Shown here: one piece after another, positions 44,713-53,282 of the stretch
Layout: each line of letters begins with the position of its first letter
How positions within the stretch are numbered: the stretch's first letter is position 1
From: Oceanobacillus salinisoli
GTDB taxonomy: Bacteria; Bacillota; Bacilli; Bacillales; Amphibacillaceae
Assembly (NCBI RefSeq): GCF_009733865.1
Contig: NZ_WOFB01000006.1
Span: 62,001-126,000, forward strand
Direction of reading: 5' to 3'
Length of the DNA stretch: 64,000 nucleotides
The notes under the pieces: model-generated
What the model saw: only the letters and a program-made list of their open reading frames with translations
Databases searched by the model: none
What the model was told of the DNA's origin: nothing
Program-made: the position numbers and the translations under genes

Positions 44713-45120
44713 ATAATTTTTAATCCACCAATCTTTTACAAATACATTACAAATCTATCTTATCACAGCATGACTACGTCAACTATAAAAAAGGGAATGG
44801 ATATACTGATTTATGTAACAGAAAAACTTATCATGAGCGAGATTTTTAAAATTTGTAATATATAAACTACCTCTGTCGTTAAATACTCTGGACCTTACCT
44901 TGAATATTTTTTGTCCCAAAATCTGATTAAGAAGCATTGCATGAACCATTACTTACTTAAATCCATGCCTTTTTATCTAGTCTCTCTATTTGGTACAAGT
45001 AAATGGGACACTATGAAGACAAGAAAATCGAAAACAAAAACCATCCCAATAGAGTGTACTCTATTGGGATGGTTTTTCCTTCCTATAGGAATTCTTAATT
45101 AAGTTTTCATTCTTTAGAAT
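44713..45120. other. intergenic region between two minus-strand genes
   Basis: It holds the upstream region of the TPR-PIN gene and, at 45036-45077, a terminator. A short plus-strand frame at 44911-45102 runs into the terminator and is not credible as a gene. Confidence 0.5.
45036..45077. terminator. bidirectional terminator
   Basis: AAAAACCATCCCAATAGAGT pairs perfectly with its complement ending GGGATGGTTTTT around a GTAC centre; both sides end in A/T runs. Confidence 0.85.
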
Positions 45121-46176
45121 CTACATGAAAGTTCCACATTTTTCACTTTCAAACCATCTTATAAAACTATCTGTCCCTTTATCTAAACTATGAACTGCCT
45201 CCATAGCAAAATTAAAATCCTCATGATGAATATAATCCACTACCTTTTTAAGTAGGTCTTTACATGTTGTGGTATTTATTTGCAGTTTACAGTAAACGTA
45301 TGCTAGGTCAATTAATGTATCAGTATAAAGAAAATAGCCCTTTAAATCCTCTTTATTTTCTAATTCATAATCAAGCTTTGCTTTCTCAAGGTTTCTTTTT
45401 GCCTTTCCCCACTCTCCTTTTGTTATATGAGCTTCTGCTAGAAATTGATATATATCTGGAATTGGGGTCTCTGAATTCACATTACTTCGCTTAATCAAAT
45501 AATGTGCAAATCTTAAATTTTGCCGGTAGGACCAATTTATCTTACTATTAATCATGATATCATCATAAACAAAATCTTCATTTAAATTGTCACACCCATC
45601 GGAACTGTACCCATTTTTCTTACTTTCTACCTCCCTAGTAATATACTTTTCAACTTTTTTTAAATCATATATTCTATCTAACTGAAGGACTCTTCGAAAT
45701 TCCTCTGCCTGTCCTACGGTCCATAATGGGTTGTTACCTAAATGCTGGATTGGCTTTGGAAACTCACGATTTTTTCGTTTATATTCTTCAAATTTTTTAT
45801 GATCTATTCCGAGAACATCAACAAATTCATCCGGCCCAATTCTATTCATTAAACGATAGAATTCATAGGAATATGATTCGTTTAAACCATATTGTAAACT
45901 AACAAATAAAAAATCTTTAGGCATACGGATATAAATTGATAGAAGGTCCTTAATTTCTTCCGCCCATACCATCCAGTATTCATTATAATAAAAATACCCA
46001 TGTTGCTTTAAACCTCGAATAAAATCTTGTAAGGATCCACCACTTCCAAAATTCATCACAATTTGATCAAAGTGCACTGCTTTTGATTTATCTCCCCACC
46101 CCAATAATATCTCATGTTTCATCATAGCGAGATACCATGCAAAATAAACACTATCTTTCAATTCATCTTTTCTCAT
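45121..46176 (-). CDS. uncharacterised helical protein with TPR-like C-terminus
   Basis: A 351-residue soluble protein. The N-terminal half contains YFAWYLAMMKHEILLGWGDKS and FGSGGSLQDFIRGLKQHGYFYY, possibly a winged-helix-like module. The C-terminal half (about 225-345) reads like TPR helices: IYQFLAEAHITKGEWGKAKRNL, then YTDTLIDLAYVYCKLQIN. No family is recognised; a regulator with a TPR sensing domain is one option. ATG 46176 has AGGAGG eleven bases upstream. Strong terminators on both sides make it a single-gene unit. Confidence 0.55.
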   Translation of the reverse strand: MRKDELKDSVYFAWYLAMMKHEILLGWGDKSKAVHFDQIVMNFGSGGSLQDFIRGLKQHGYFYYNEYWMVWAEEIKDLLSIYIRMPKDFLFVSLQYGLNESYSYEFYRLMNRIGPDEFVDVLGIDHKKFEEYKRKNREFPKPIQHLGNNPLWTVGQAEEFRRVLQLDRIYDLKKVEKYITREVESKKNGYSSDGCDNLNEDFVYDDIMINSKINWSYRQNLRFAHYLIKRSNVNSETPIPDIYQFLAEAHITKGEWGKAKRNLEKAKLDYELENKEDLKGYFLYTDTLIDLAYVYCKLQINTTTCKDLLKKVVDYIHHEDFNFAMEAVHSLDKGTDSFIRWFESEKCGTFM

Positions 46177-46220
46177 AACTATCATAACCTCCTGTATAAT
46201 TTTTAACTCCTCTTATATAA

Positions 46221-46280
46221 AAAAAGCCAAGTGAAAATAAAAAGACATAAATCAAAGTCTTTATTCTCACTTGGCTTTTT
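46221..46280. terminator. terminator hairpin
   Basis: AAAAAGCCAAGTGA pairs with TCACTTGGCTTTTT around a 32-base interior that itself pairs (AAAGAC / GTCTTT). Confidence 0.75.
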
Positions 46281-46551
46281 AGCCCATTTTTAAAACAGTT
46301 CATTACAGAAAATGAACTTTAATATATTTTTCCAAACATTGGCATGGTAGATTATAATCTAACTTTGTAACCTAAGGTCTATTTCATAGTCAATTCGATT
46401 AAACGCTAGCCGACTCGTGTCCGCTGCTAATATAAAAAAATTAAATTTTATAAAACTAGTATAAAAAGAAATAAGTGGGTTGTCTAGGGATAACACCAAA
46501 ATGGTTTTATTTAAACAAATAAATATTTCATTCACTCAGTATAGATTAATA

Positions 46552-46610
46552 AAATTTTACCTATCGAAAATTTTCTTCCTTAAACGGATACCGATACAAT
46601 ATAAGAAACA
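46552..46610 (+). promoter_or_regulatory. promoter-like block, upstream copy
   Basis: AATTTTACCTATCGAAA, then CGGATACCGATACAATATAAG. It is a clear relative of the block at 46851-46907 which precedes the operon. Confidence 0.5.
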
Positions 46611-46850
46611 CTGTAGAAATGAAAAAGAACTTATGAAAAGAAAAGATTAAGAAGACATAGTTGTATTGAATGTGATATATACCGTTTCACAGAAAACTCG
46701 CCCTTAACTAGTCAGTCAACAAATTCGGAATTTCACTTTAAGAAACCACATAGGGATATTCAATTTGGTTTATTTAAACCAAATTCGATCTATCATTCCA
46801 TATTTTCAAATTCCTTATTCTTTGGCTACAATTCATATTATATTTGTGTG

Positions 46851-46907
46851 TAATTTTACCTATTGAAACTTTTATTTCCAATACAAATACCGATATAATA
46901 TAAGAAC
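46851..46907 (+). promoter_or_regulatory. promoter-like block of the 47-50 kb operon
   Basis: TAATTTTACCTATTGAAAC and AATACCGATATAATATAAG. A TATAAT -10 box is present. The nearest TTGAAA is about 25 bases upstream, too far for a standard -35, so an activator or other sigma factor may be needed. Confidence 0.5.
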
Positions 46908-46935
46908 ACTTAAAAATAAAAGGGGGGACAATATC

Positions 46936-47193
46936 TTGGCAAATTTAGAATCTACTCCTATTATCCAAGGATTTAACACCCTAGAGTTGGCCGTATTAAT
47001 GGAGAAATACATATTAATTCTAGGAATGATTAACTACGGAACTATAAAACAAAAACGACAAGCAAGAAAAGAATTAAAAACAATTGAAGAGTACATTCAT
47101 CATCATGCTAATGATGATGCTTTTGAGTTGGCAAATCTTAGACTTCAATTAACAGAGGAAGAATTGAAAACAATTAAAGGAGTCGAATTATGA
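46936..47193 (+). CDS. small helical protein, operon gene 1
   Basis: An 85-residue all-helical soluble protein (LELAVLMEKYILILGMINYG, then QKRQARKELKTIEEYIHHH). The start is TTG, eight bases after AGGGGGG. The stop overlaps the ATG of the next gene (GTCGAATTATGAG). No family is recognised. As first gene of a six-gene plus-strand operon (seven with a leader peptide) it may be a regulator or structural partner of the membrane proteins that follow. Confidence 0.6.
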   Translation: MANLESTPIIQGFNTLELAVLMEKYILILGMINYGTIKQKRQARKELKTIEEYIHHHANDDAFELANLRLQLTEEELKTIKGVEL

Positions 47194-47588
47194 GTAATTC
47201 AACACCATTTTATCCACCTTCTAAAATGTGGCTATGGCTTATAACACCAAGCCTGGCTATCGCATTAATATGGACTATTTATTATACATATCTTTTCATC
47301 CAAATAGATTTACCTACGTTTGCACTTAGGATGAAATTAGTATCTGGCATTATATGCTTGTTTCTAACAATCTACTTATTTAAAGGATATCGTTATGTAT
47401 GTTGGGCAACAAAACAGAAAAATCTACTATTTGAGTTACTCCAAGAAAATCCAAAAATACTTTACGAAGAATTCAACAGAGTTTTTCTAAATAAAACTCT
47501 ATTGAATGATAATGGCATTGACCCAAAGGTGTTCAGACGACTACATCAACATGATTACCGAGAGGTCTTTGAAAAAATAACTAGATAG
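47190..47588 (+). CDS. two-helix membrane protein, operon gene 2
   Basis: A 132-residue protein with two membrane helices (about 12-36 and 46-66, WLWLITPSLAIALIWTIYYTY and SGIICLFLTIYLF) and a charged C-terminal half (LLFELLQENPKILYEEFNRVF). Its ATG overlaps the preceding stop codon, so translation is coupled. No known family is recognised. Confidence 0.6.
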   Translation: MSNSTPFYPPSKMWLWLITPSLAIALIWTIYYTYLFIQIDLPTFALRMKLVSGIICLFLTIYLFKGYRYVCWATKQKNLLFELLQENPKILYEEFNRVFLNKTLLNDNGIDPKVFRRLHQHDYREVFEKITR

Positions 47589-47608
47589 TAAGAATTGGGG
47601 TGAAATAT

Positions 47609-47977
47609 ATGTCTAAAATAGATTTCAGCAAATACCCTAAGATCCTTGAATTAATATTAGATACTTCTATAGAGGATATAAAAGATGATATTCAATGGAT
47701 TCGAACAAGTAATAGCGAGACAGCCGTCTTGATTGCTGAAATGCACCAAATGTGTAAGGCGGGATTGAGTAGTAACATACCTCTAAGAAAACGTTCCAAG
47801 AATTCTTCTAACTTTTATCATGGAGCTGTTGGAGATAGTTTACATGTATTTGCTAAAGAACAGGGTAGAGTTGATCTAGGCTTAACTAAAGATGAAGTAA
47901 AGAATTTGTTTAAGCACAAAAGCTTTTTAGGTGGTATACATTCACAAAGTTACGTGGACGTTCCAGTAGATGAGTAA
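47609..47977 (+). CDS. uncharacterised soluble protein, operon gene 3
   Basis: A 122-residue protein, MSKIDFSKYPKILELILDTS, then DDIQWIRTSNSETAVLIAEM, and a basic stretch PLRKRSKNSSNFYHG. ATG 47609 has GGGGTG; a GTG within that site was rejected. It lies 20 bp after gene 2. No family is recognised, and no catalytic motif is seen. Confidence 0.58.
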   Translation: MSKIDFSKYPKILELILDTSIEDIKDDIQWIRTSNSETAVLIAEMHQMCKAGLSSNIPLRKRSKNSSNFYHGAVGDSLHVFAKEQGRVDLGLTKDEVKNLFKHKSFLGGIHSQSYVDVPVDE

Positions 47978-48030
47978 AGTCCCTATGGGTCATTGAATGT
48001 TTCACACAAATAATTGAAAGAGGTAATACC

Positions 48031-48948
48031 ATGTTCTATATAGTTTGTACTATTGATGCAATTGTTTTTGGTTTCATATTAGGGACTAGAGAAGATTCCT
48101 TTTTTATTGGTTTATTGGTTGCAATACTAACATTAGTCCTTTCAGCATGTTTATATAGGCCTTATCAAGTGTTTTCTGCGGGAGTATGGGGATACCTCTT
48201 ATATACATGGCTAAGTCCTGAACAACCTGAGTTTAAAATAGTAGTAATTATAACAGCAGTAGTGCTAGGGAGATGGCTGCTTGCTTGGCTTAATTTCCTT
48301 TTTGATGATCATAGTACAGGTACGCCATTACCATCCACAATACCAGTAGAGGAAAATGATTTATCCTACTCTTATCCGAATGGACACTCAGAAATTCATC
48401 AAAAAGATTTGTATGTAGGTAAAAAGAATACTCAATCTCTAAATAGCGGCCTGTTAGGAGAACAAGAAACTGCCTATCATTTAAGGTTCATCCGTAACGA
48501 GTATAAAATATTTAACGGAATCTATTTAAGGGGTGGAGGAGAAACACAAGAATTTGACCATCTAGTTGTTGGACCTACAGGAGTTTTTCATATTGAAACG
48601 AAGAACTATTATGGTCGTGTAGAATTCTCAGACCAAGGAATGAGAAGAATTGGTGGGAAAGTACATGAAGATCCACGTTCACAAATGCACAGGCATGACT
48701 ATGTACTAAAAGAACTATTAAAGGGAAATGGAATAAACACTAGTGTAGTCGGTATTATATGCTTTACAAATCCAGAATGTGTGCTTATAGGTTCAGATCC
48801 CTTTTTTAAAATAATTAAAGTGGGGGTATTAGTAAATACCATAAAAGGACATACACCAAATCGACAATTAACTAAAGAAAAAATTAACAGAATAGCTTCA
48901 CTTATTGAATCAAAATGCAAGTCTAGTAACGCTTATATGAAGTATTAA
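48031..48948 (+). CDS. membrane-anchored NERD-domain protein, operon gene 4
   Basis: A 305-residue protein. Residues 1-95 contain three to four membrane helices (FIGLLVAILTLVLSACLY, FKIVVIITAVVLGRWLLAWL). Residues ~140-260 are a NERD (nuclease-related) domain: SGLLGEQETAYHL, TQEFDHLVVGPTGVFHIETKNY. The Glu, Asp and ExK residues of the restriction-like core are present (QEFDHL, IETK). NERD domains occur in DNA-processing and plasmid or defence proteins. It is the only recognisable enzyme of the operon and the best clue to its function. Confidence 0.8.
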   Translation: MFYIVCTIDAIVFGFILGTREDSFFIGLLVAILTLVLSACLYRPYQVFSAGVWGYLLYTWLSPEQPEFKIVVIITAVVLGRWLLAWLNFLFDDHSTGTPLPSTIPVEENDLSYSYPNGHSEIHQKDLYVGKKNTQSLNSGLLGEQETAYHLRFIRNEYKIFNGIYLRGGGETQEFDHLVVGPTGVFHIETKNYYGRVEFSDQGMRRIGGKVHEDPRSQMHRHDYVLKELLKGNGINTSVVGIICFTNPECVLIGSDPFFKIIKVGVLVNTIKGHTPNRQLTKEKINRIASLIESKCKSSNAYMKY

Positions 48949-48993
48949 AAATCATAAATCTATTATAATGATTTGAAAGGAGGTACTACGCAA

Positions 48994-49038
48994 TTGTCCC
49001 TAAGTCCACAAAAGGGACTATTGTGTAAAAGCTTATGA
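48994..49038 (+). CDS. leader peptide coupled to operon gene 5
   Basis: TTG eight bases after a perfect AAAGGAGG starts a 14-codon frame (MSLSPQKGLLCKSL). Its TGA overlaps the ATG of the next gene (ATGA). The next gene has no good ribosome binding site of its own. GTCCC(TA)...AGGGAC within the leader forms a small hairpin. Confidence 0.5.
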   Translation: MSLSPQKGLLCKSL

Positions 49039-49499
49039 ATAGAAAGCGAAGATTAATTCTAACATGTACACTTTGTTCTAACTTTGATCCAAACCGCTCT
49101 ATTTGTCGTATAAACAGTGAAGTAAGAGACCCTATATCAGATCAGTATGCTCCAACCTGCAAAAGGAAAGGTGATTTTGTTCGATACATGAATGTATTGC
49201 CTGATGCCTATAATTACTTTTCCGCAGACGAGGAAATACCAAACGACTTTCAGATTGATTTATCTAAACTTCCTAAAGATAATGATGAGATACCTTTATT
49301 TGTACATACAAACCGAGGGATAGAAAGAGCAATTCCAGCAAATGAATCTGTTACATTAAAGGGACATGCAGCTTTTGGTGTTGAACTAATTTATACACTG
49401 CAAGGTCAACAACAACTCATTTATGAGATAGGAATAGAAAAAGCAAGAGAAGAAGCAAATAATGCGGGAGTAGAACTTACTAAAATACATGAATATTAA
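49035..49499 (+). CDS. uncharacterised Cys-containing protein, operon gene 5
   Basis: A 154-residue protein. The N-terminal part has four Cys that may bind zinc (LTCTLCSNF, RSICRIN, PTCKRKG). The rest is an alpha/beta segment with IPLFVHTNRGIERAIPANES and a C-terminal helix. No family is recognised. It appears to rely on translational coupling with the 14-residue leader. Confidence 0.58.
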   Translation: MNRKRRLILTCTLCSNFDPNRSICRINSEVRDPISDQYAPTCKRKGDFVRYMNVLPDAYNYFSADEEIPNDFQIDLSKLPKDNDEIPLFVHTNRGIERAIPANESVTLKGHAAFGVELIYTLQGQQQLIYEIGIEKAREEANNAGVELTKIHEY

Positions 49500-49572
49500 T
49501 CAACAATTTATATGAACAAATTTAAACATGCAATTATCATTTCTTTTTTTATATAAAAGTGGGGTGAACGAA

Positions 49573-50619
49573 ATGAAATGGATAAGAGATTTAATCATGC
49601 GTTTAGGGATAGGTATATTTATAGTTTTTATTATGGCCTTTCCAATCCTCGGTTTTATTCAATGGTTTGGACCTGATAACGCAGTTCCTTACGATAAATA
49701 TAAAGAATTACTATCAGAATCGTGGGTTCATGTAAATAAATATGGCGATTGGGCAATTGTATTCTTTCTAACTGTCTTCCTTATGGGAGCAGTTGGTAAC
49801 TACCATCTCCATGCGGAACAAGTTCGAATGAGGAGATTAAACATGGAATATAAAAGATGGAGAAAGACTCCATACATATCTCCATATATTTACTTTAATT
49901 TAATATCTCCTAGGGGGGCGCTATCAAATGAACTCAAATCTATAGTTTATGATGAACACTATAAACAAGTAGTAAGTATGTTTAGAAATCGCGTTTTTGT
50001 TAATGGTAGCTTTTCAAATGATTCACCTGAGAAAAAACCTAACTGGATTCAAGTAGCAGGTTTATCCATAATTGTACCAACTATCTTTTGTGTGGCGTTG
50101 GTAATGGGATTTTTCATTATCATGTGGCAAGTGAAATCTCCTAACCTATGGTTTACCGGCTGGGAAAAATTCGCTATCCCTTTTATTGCTTTTGTATTTA
50201 CTTGGTTAGGTAATTTACTTTACGCTTCTTTTCATATTGGTAGTTTCAGAGATATAAAAGAGGATATGGATGATTACTTTCAGGAAGAAGAACCGAAGAT
50301 TACATGGCGGGACGTATATCCTGATCGAAAAAAAGGTCAAACTATCTTATTAGCTTGGAAACACGAAACAAAGGATAGACAAGAAAAGTTTCGTGAATAC
50401 CAAACGCAAATGAATATATCTCCTGCTGCATTTATTGAGTGTCCAGCATTAGCACCCTATCCATTCCCTAGTAATGAAATACCCGAATGGGCAGATGGAA
50501 TGGAAGAAGATATATATAATTCTATTGGTCGTTGGAAAGAAGATAAGATGGTTCATCAACAAAAAGTAATCAATCAATCAAAAGGAAAAGTTGTATCATT
50601 TAATAAAAAGCGTCGTTAA
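49573..50619 (+). CDS. polytopic membrane protein, operon gene 6
   Basis: A 348-residue protein with about four membrane helices: residues ~12-32 (IGIFIVFIMAFPILGFIQWF), 58-75, ~160-185 (LSIIVPTIFCVALVMGFFII) and 200-220. The cytosolic parts contain many Trp/Arg/Lys and the phrase KITWRDVYPDRKKGQTILLAW. ATG 49573 has GGGGTG. The family is not known. It is the last gene before a terminator. With gene 2 and the NERD protein it suggests a membrane-associated complex. Confidence 0.6.
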   Translation: MKWIRDLIMRLGIGIFIVFIMAFPILGFIQWFGPDNAVPYDKYKELLSESWVHVNKYGDWAIVFFLTVFLMGAVGNYHLHAEQVRMRRLNMEYKRWRKTPYISPYIYFNLISPRGALSNELKSIVYDEHYKQVVSMFRNRVFVNGSFSNDSPEKKPNWIQVAGLSIIVPTIFCVALVMGFFIIMWQVKSPNLWFTGWEKFAIPFIAFVFTWLGNLLYASFHIGSFRDIKEDMDDYFQEEEPKITWRDVYPDRKKGQTILLAWKHETKDRQEKFREYQTQMNISPAAFIECPALAPYPFPSNEIPEWADGMEEDIYNSIGRWKEDKMVHQQKVINQSKGKVVSFNKKRR

Positions 50620-50621
50620 TT

Positions 50622-50656
50622 AGTTGCTCCTACAAATTTATAGGAGCTTATATTTT
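50622..50656 (+). terminator. operon terminator
   Basis: GTTGCTCCTA-CAAATT-TATAGGAGC followed by TTATATTTTT, a few bases after the stop of the last operon gene. Confidence 0.8.
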
Positions 50657-50812
50657 TCCTCATCATTTATCACTCTTTGGTTTGTTGACATACGCTACAT
50701 ATGGATTTATAGTCTAACTAAGAGGAGATGCTTGAGTTTTAAACTCTGCACTTTGTCCCTTTTTAAAAGTGGTTTAATTTGGTTTAGTACATGAAAATGT
50801 ACGGTTTGGGGA

Positions 50813-50848
50813 AAATCCTGTTAGAAGTTGCAACTTCTAACAGGATTT
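50813..50848. repeat. perfect 36-nt palindrome
   Basis: AAATCCTGTTAGAAGTTG followed immediately by its exact complement. With no loop it could be a cruciform, a dyad operator or a bidirectional terminator between the plus-strand operon and the minus-strand small genes. Confidence 0.7.
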
Positions 50849-50918
50849 ACTTACTTTTATACCATACTATGATATGCAGTTTACGATTAATTAAAGTTCT
50901 GATAGATTCCTTTAAGTT

Positions 50919-51197
50919 TTAACCCTTTCTTTTACTTAAATAGTCTCTTACTTCCTCTTTAATAATTTCTCTATCAATAGAAGTTTCAGCCTTTTTAATC
51001 CTTTGATAAAATGCAAATAACGTGTCTAGCTCACGGTGTTCTTGGTTACTGTAACTATCAATAAATTCGTGATTCCGCCCATATTTTATTAGGTCTTTTA
51101 ATTGTTCTTCTCTTTTCTCCTTTAACAAAGGGGTATCAGCTTCTAGGTAGGATATATACAAATCAATTAATATTTTTTTATATTTATATAACTCTAT
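50919..51197 (-). CDS. small helical protein, paralogue trio member 1
   Basis: A ~92-residue helical protein: ELYKYKKILIDLYISYLEAD, then KEKREEQLKDLIKYGRNHEF. It resembles its two upstream neighbours in the LY(x)3YL(x)A pattern. A good GGGAGGAG site precedes an ATA at 51195-51197, not ATG. The first canonical start is TTG at 51161 with no ribosome binding site, so either ATA is used or the start has mutated. The function is unknown. Confidence 0.5.
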   Translation of the reverse strand: MELYKYKKILIDLYISYLEADTPLLKEKREEQLKDLIKYGRNHEFIDSYSNQEHRELDTLFAFYQRIKKAETSIDREIIKEEVRDYLSKRKG

Positions 51198-51346
51198 TGT
51201 AAACTCCTCCCATAGTTGAAAAGATGTGGTAAATACTTGTATAGATTTTAGTTACTTTATAACTCTATCTATTCCACGCTCTAAATAGGATATATATAAC
51301 TCGGTCTTTCAAAAATAAGATAAACATAGTACATTCTCTTACAACA

Positions 51347-51631
51347 TCAATGTATCTTTAATATCTGCTCAATTTTCTTAGTTTCTTTCTTTATTAAAGG
51401 TTCAAGGCTTAATAAAACTGCTATGTCTTTCTTTTCCTGAATCTCTCTATGATAATCTAGCAATTTTATGCTAGAATCTATTACATCTTTTGGAACATCT
51501 GTATAATCAATCTTTGTATTTTTTATAAGTGCATCCATTTGCTCTTCAACCAATTCTTTACTTCCATTCCCTACATCACCATAAATGTTATATAGTTTAT
51601 AGAACTTTTGGAAGAAGTCATAAAAGTGCAT
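51347..51631 (-). CDS. small helical protein, paralogue trio member 2
   Basis: A 94-residue helical protein, MHFYDFFQKFYKLYNIYGDV, then DSSIKLLDYHREIQEKKDIA. ATG 51631 has GGAGGTG at six bases. It is related in pattern to the genes on both sides. No family is recognised. Three such genes in a row suggest immunity-type or structural duplicates. Confidence 0.55.
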   Translation of the reverse strand: MHFYDFFQKFYKLYNIYGDVGNGSKELVEEQMDALIKNTKIDYTDVPKDVIDSSIKLLDYHREIQEKKDIAVLLSLEPLIKKETKKIEQILKIH

Positions 51632-51669
51632 ATAATTCACCTCCGTCCTAATCAAAATCTTTCACAATA

Positions 51670-52155
51670 TTACTCCCCACCGAAATGTTTCTTTTTATAT
51701 TCTCTTAGAGTGTAATATTGATCTGCTCTTTTTTCGATCTCCTCATCTGTATCTGCGAATTTCAAATAATCTAAACACTCTTGGATTAGGAGTTCAACAT
51801 CCTCAAGTGAATACTTTGGTTGCTTATTTGTTATTATTTCTTCAACAATACCTTGAATCGCATCTATATTATCTTTATCCTTTATTTGCTCAGCCAATTT
51901 ATTAAACTCCTGAATTTTGAGATGAATCTGCTCTTCTAATTCGCTTTTTTCTATATCTGGTTCATGTTTATGAATTTCACCATATAATTGTAGGATCTCT
52001 ATATAAAGGTTTTGTATTTCAATAGGAATTTTACTATCATATTCTCCTTTATTGCTTATTAATTCTGTAAACAGATCTTTTAAAACATCCCTCGAATAAT
52101 CGTTCTCAGCTTTTAAAAATCCTTTATACAATCGAAATAGCTTTTCATAATCCAT
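51670..52155 (-). CDS. helical protein, paralogue trio member 3
   Basis: A 161-residue helical protein, MDYEKLFRLYKGFLKAENDY, with internal similarity (LYIEILQLYGEIHKHE, then IQECLDYLKFADTDEEIE). It is probably two copies of the unit seen singly in its neighbours. The ribosome binding site is GAGGGGGAT. No family is recognised. Confidence 0.55.
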   Translation of the reverse strand: MDYEKLFRLYKGFLKAENDYSRDVLKDLFTELISNKGEYDSKIPIEIQNLYIEILQLYGEIHKHEPDIEKSELEEQIHLKIQEFNKLAEQIKDKDNIDAIQGIVEEIITNKQPKYSLEDVELLIQECLDYLKFADTDEEIEKRADQYYTLREYKKKHFGGE

Positions 52156-52279
52156 TGAAATCCCCCTCGTATATCCTACATTGTTTTAACATACTTCATA
52201 CTCATTGATCATCACTTTTATTTTAGAAACCTCTTTAACTCCTCTCTATTATAACTTACAAAAATAAAAAACAAAAAAA

Positions 52280-52305
52280 TCACCCGACAAATGTTTGTGG
52301 GGTGA
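52280..52305 (-). terminator. terminator hairpin
   Basis: TCACCCGACAAATGTTTGTGGGGTGA forms a stem flanked by A and T runs, 40 bp beyond the stop of the next minus-strand gene. Confidence 0.65.
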
Positions 52306-52344
52306 CTTTCGTTAAATGTTATCAATTTAAATAACTTGCTGTTT

Positions 52345-52770
52345 TTATTTCATTTCATGACTTCCATATAGAACCGTGTCGTTTTGAGTTTCATTACACC
52401 AAGTTTCCAGCCGAGCAGGTAATTCCCGCTCGGTTTTCCTTAACCTTTGAATTATAGCATCTTTGTGTCCACTCAACGCCTTCACTGGGATCTCAAGAGG
52501 AAATGTATCAGTAATCCCATTAAATCGCACTAAGCATATAATTTTATTACTTGAAGTAGTGTAACTTTTTTGGATTTCTCCCCAATTACTCTTTGTTACA
52601 TTCTTTAGTGTTCCATTCTCGATCAAACGTTTTATAAGCATCCCACCGATACAAACTGCTCTGTGCTGAACAACATTTTCCCCTAGTGGTGGTATTGCTA
52701 AAGAAATTCTTGCTGCACTTACTTCCAGCTCCATACTTTTGGCAACATCCTCAAATTTTAGTGGCTTCAT
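52345..52770 (-). CDS. uncharacterised 141-residue protein
   Basis: A soluble protein with an N-terminal helix-rich part (MKPLKFEDVAKSMELEVSAA) and a central strand region (KIICLVRFNGITDTFPLEIP), ending NDTVLYGSHEMK. Codon use and composition fit a real gene. The ATG follows AGAGGAGT. No family is recognised and it is monocistronic. Confidence 0.55.
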   Translation of the reverse strand: MKPLKFEDVAKSMELEVSAARISLAIPPLGENVVQHRAVCIGGMLIKRLIENGTLKNVTKSNWGEIQKSYTTSSNKIICLVRFNGITDTFPLEIPVKALSGHKDAIIQRLRKTERELPARLETWCNETQNDTVLYGSHEMK

Positions 52771-52885
52771 TTCAAACTCCTCTTTTAATTGTATATCCCT
52801 AATGGTATATAGTTATCCTCTGCGGAGAATTCATTCCCTCGTCATAGGGAGGATCCTCTATAAATATGTATTTTCACTGTAATTA

Positions 52886-53143
52886 TTATGGTAATGGAAA
52901 GAGTTTAGTTAATTCTATATTATCAAGTGGCTTTTTAGGTCGATTAACACAATGAAAACAGTCTGGATCATTACATGTGCTTTCCGTCCATTCATTACAT
53001 TGAGGGCAGAATTCTGAATCATATATCTCAAAGAACACAATTTTGGATTCACAATTCTTACAAGTATACTCTCTAATAATCCCATCTATTTTATGTTCTC
53101 CTATCATAACTCTTGCACCATCTTCAGACTTTTTCACTTTCAT
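52886..53143 (-). CDS. small zinc-ribbon protein
   Basis: An 85-residue protein with eight Cys/His candidates: YTCKNCESK, then SEFCPQCNEW, then STCNDPDCFHCVNRP. The first two pairs form a classical zinc ribbon. It is probably a nucleic-acid or protein-binding adaptor. The ATG has AGAGGGAT. It is the last gene of the 12.6-kb block before the hairpin-B of cassette element 7. Confidence 0.6.
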   Translation of the reverse strand: MKVKKSEDGARVMIGEHKIDGIIREYTCKNCESKIVFFEIYDSEFCPQCNEWTESTCNDPDCFHCVNRPKKPLDNIELTKLFPLP

Positions 53144-53282
53144 CCAGATCCCTCTTTTCTTGATAATAATATATTTTAACCTCTTTCAGTTTTATGTCCA
53201 AATTTAATTGCCTTGGTTTACCGTCTATGCAGTACGAAAACATTAACCTTTGTTGAGCAAATGTGGCAGTAATTATAATAAA

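Larger units (their letters stand above)
46177..46935. other. long upstream region of the 47-50 kb operon
   Basis: It contains the terminator at 46221-46280 and two related ~57-bp promoter-like blocks (46552-46610 and 46851-46907). Between them, near 46650-46855, a plus-strand frame without a start reads RRHSCIECDIYRFTENSPLT; it may be a gene remnant. Confidence 0.5.

Noticed and set aside
44911-45102. A 63-codon plus-strand frame before the 45-kb terminator
   Set aside because: Runs through the terminator palindrome, no ribosome binding site, no coding pattern.
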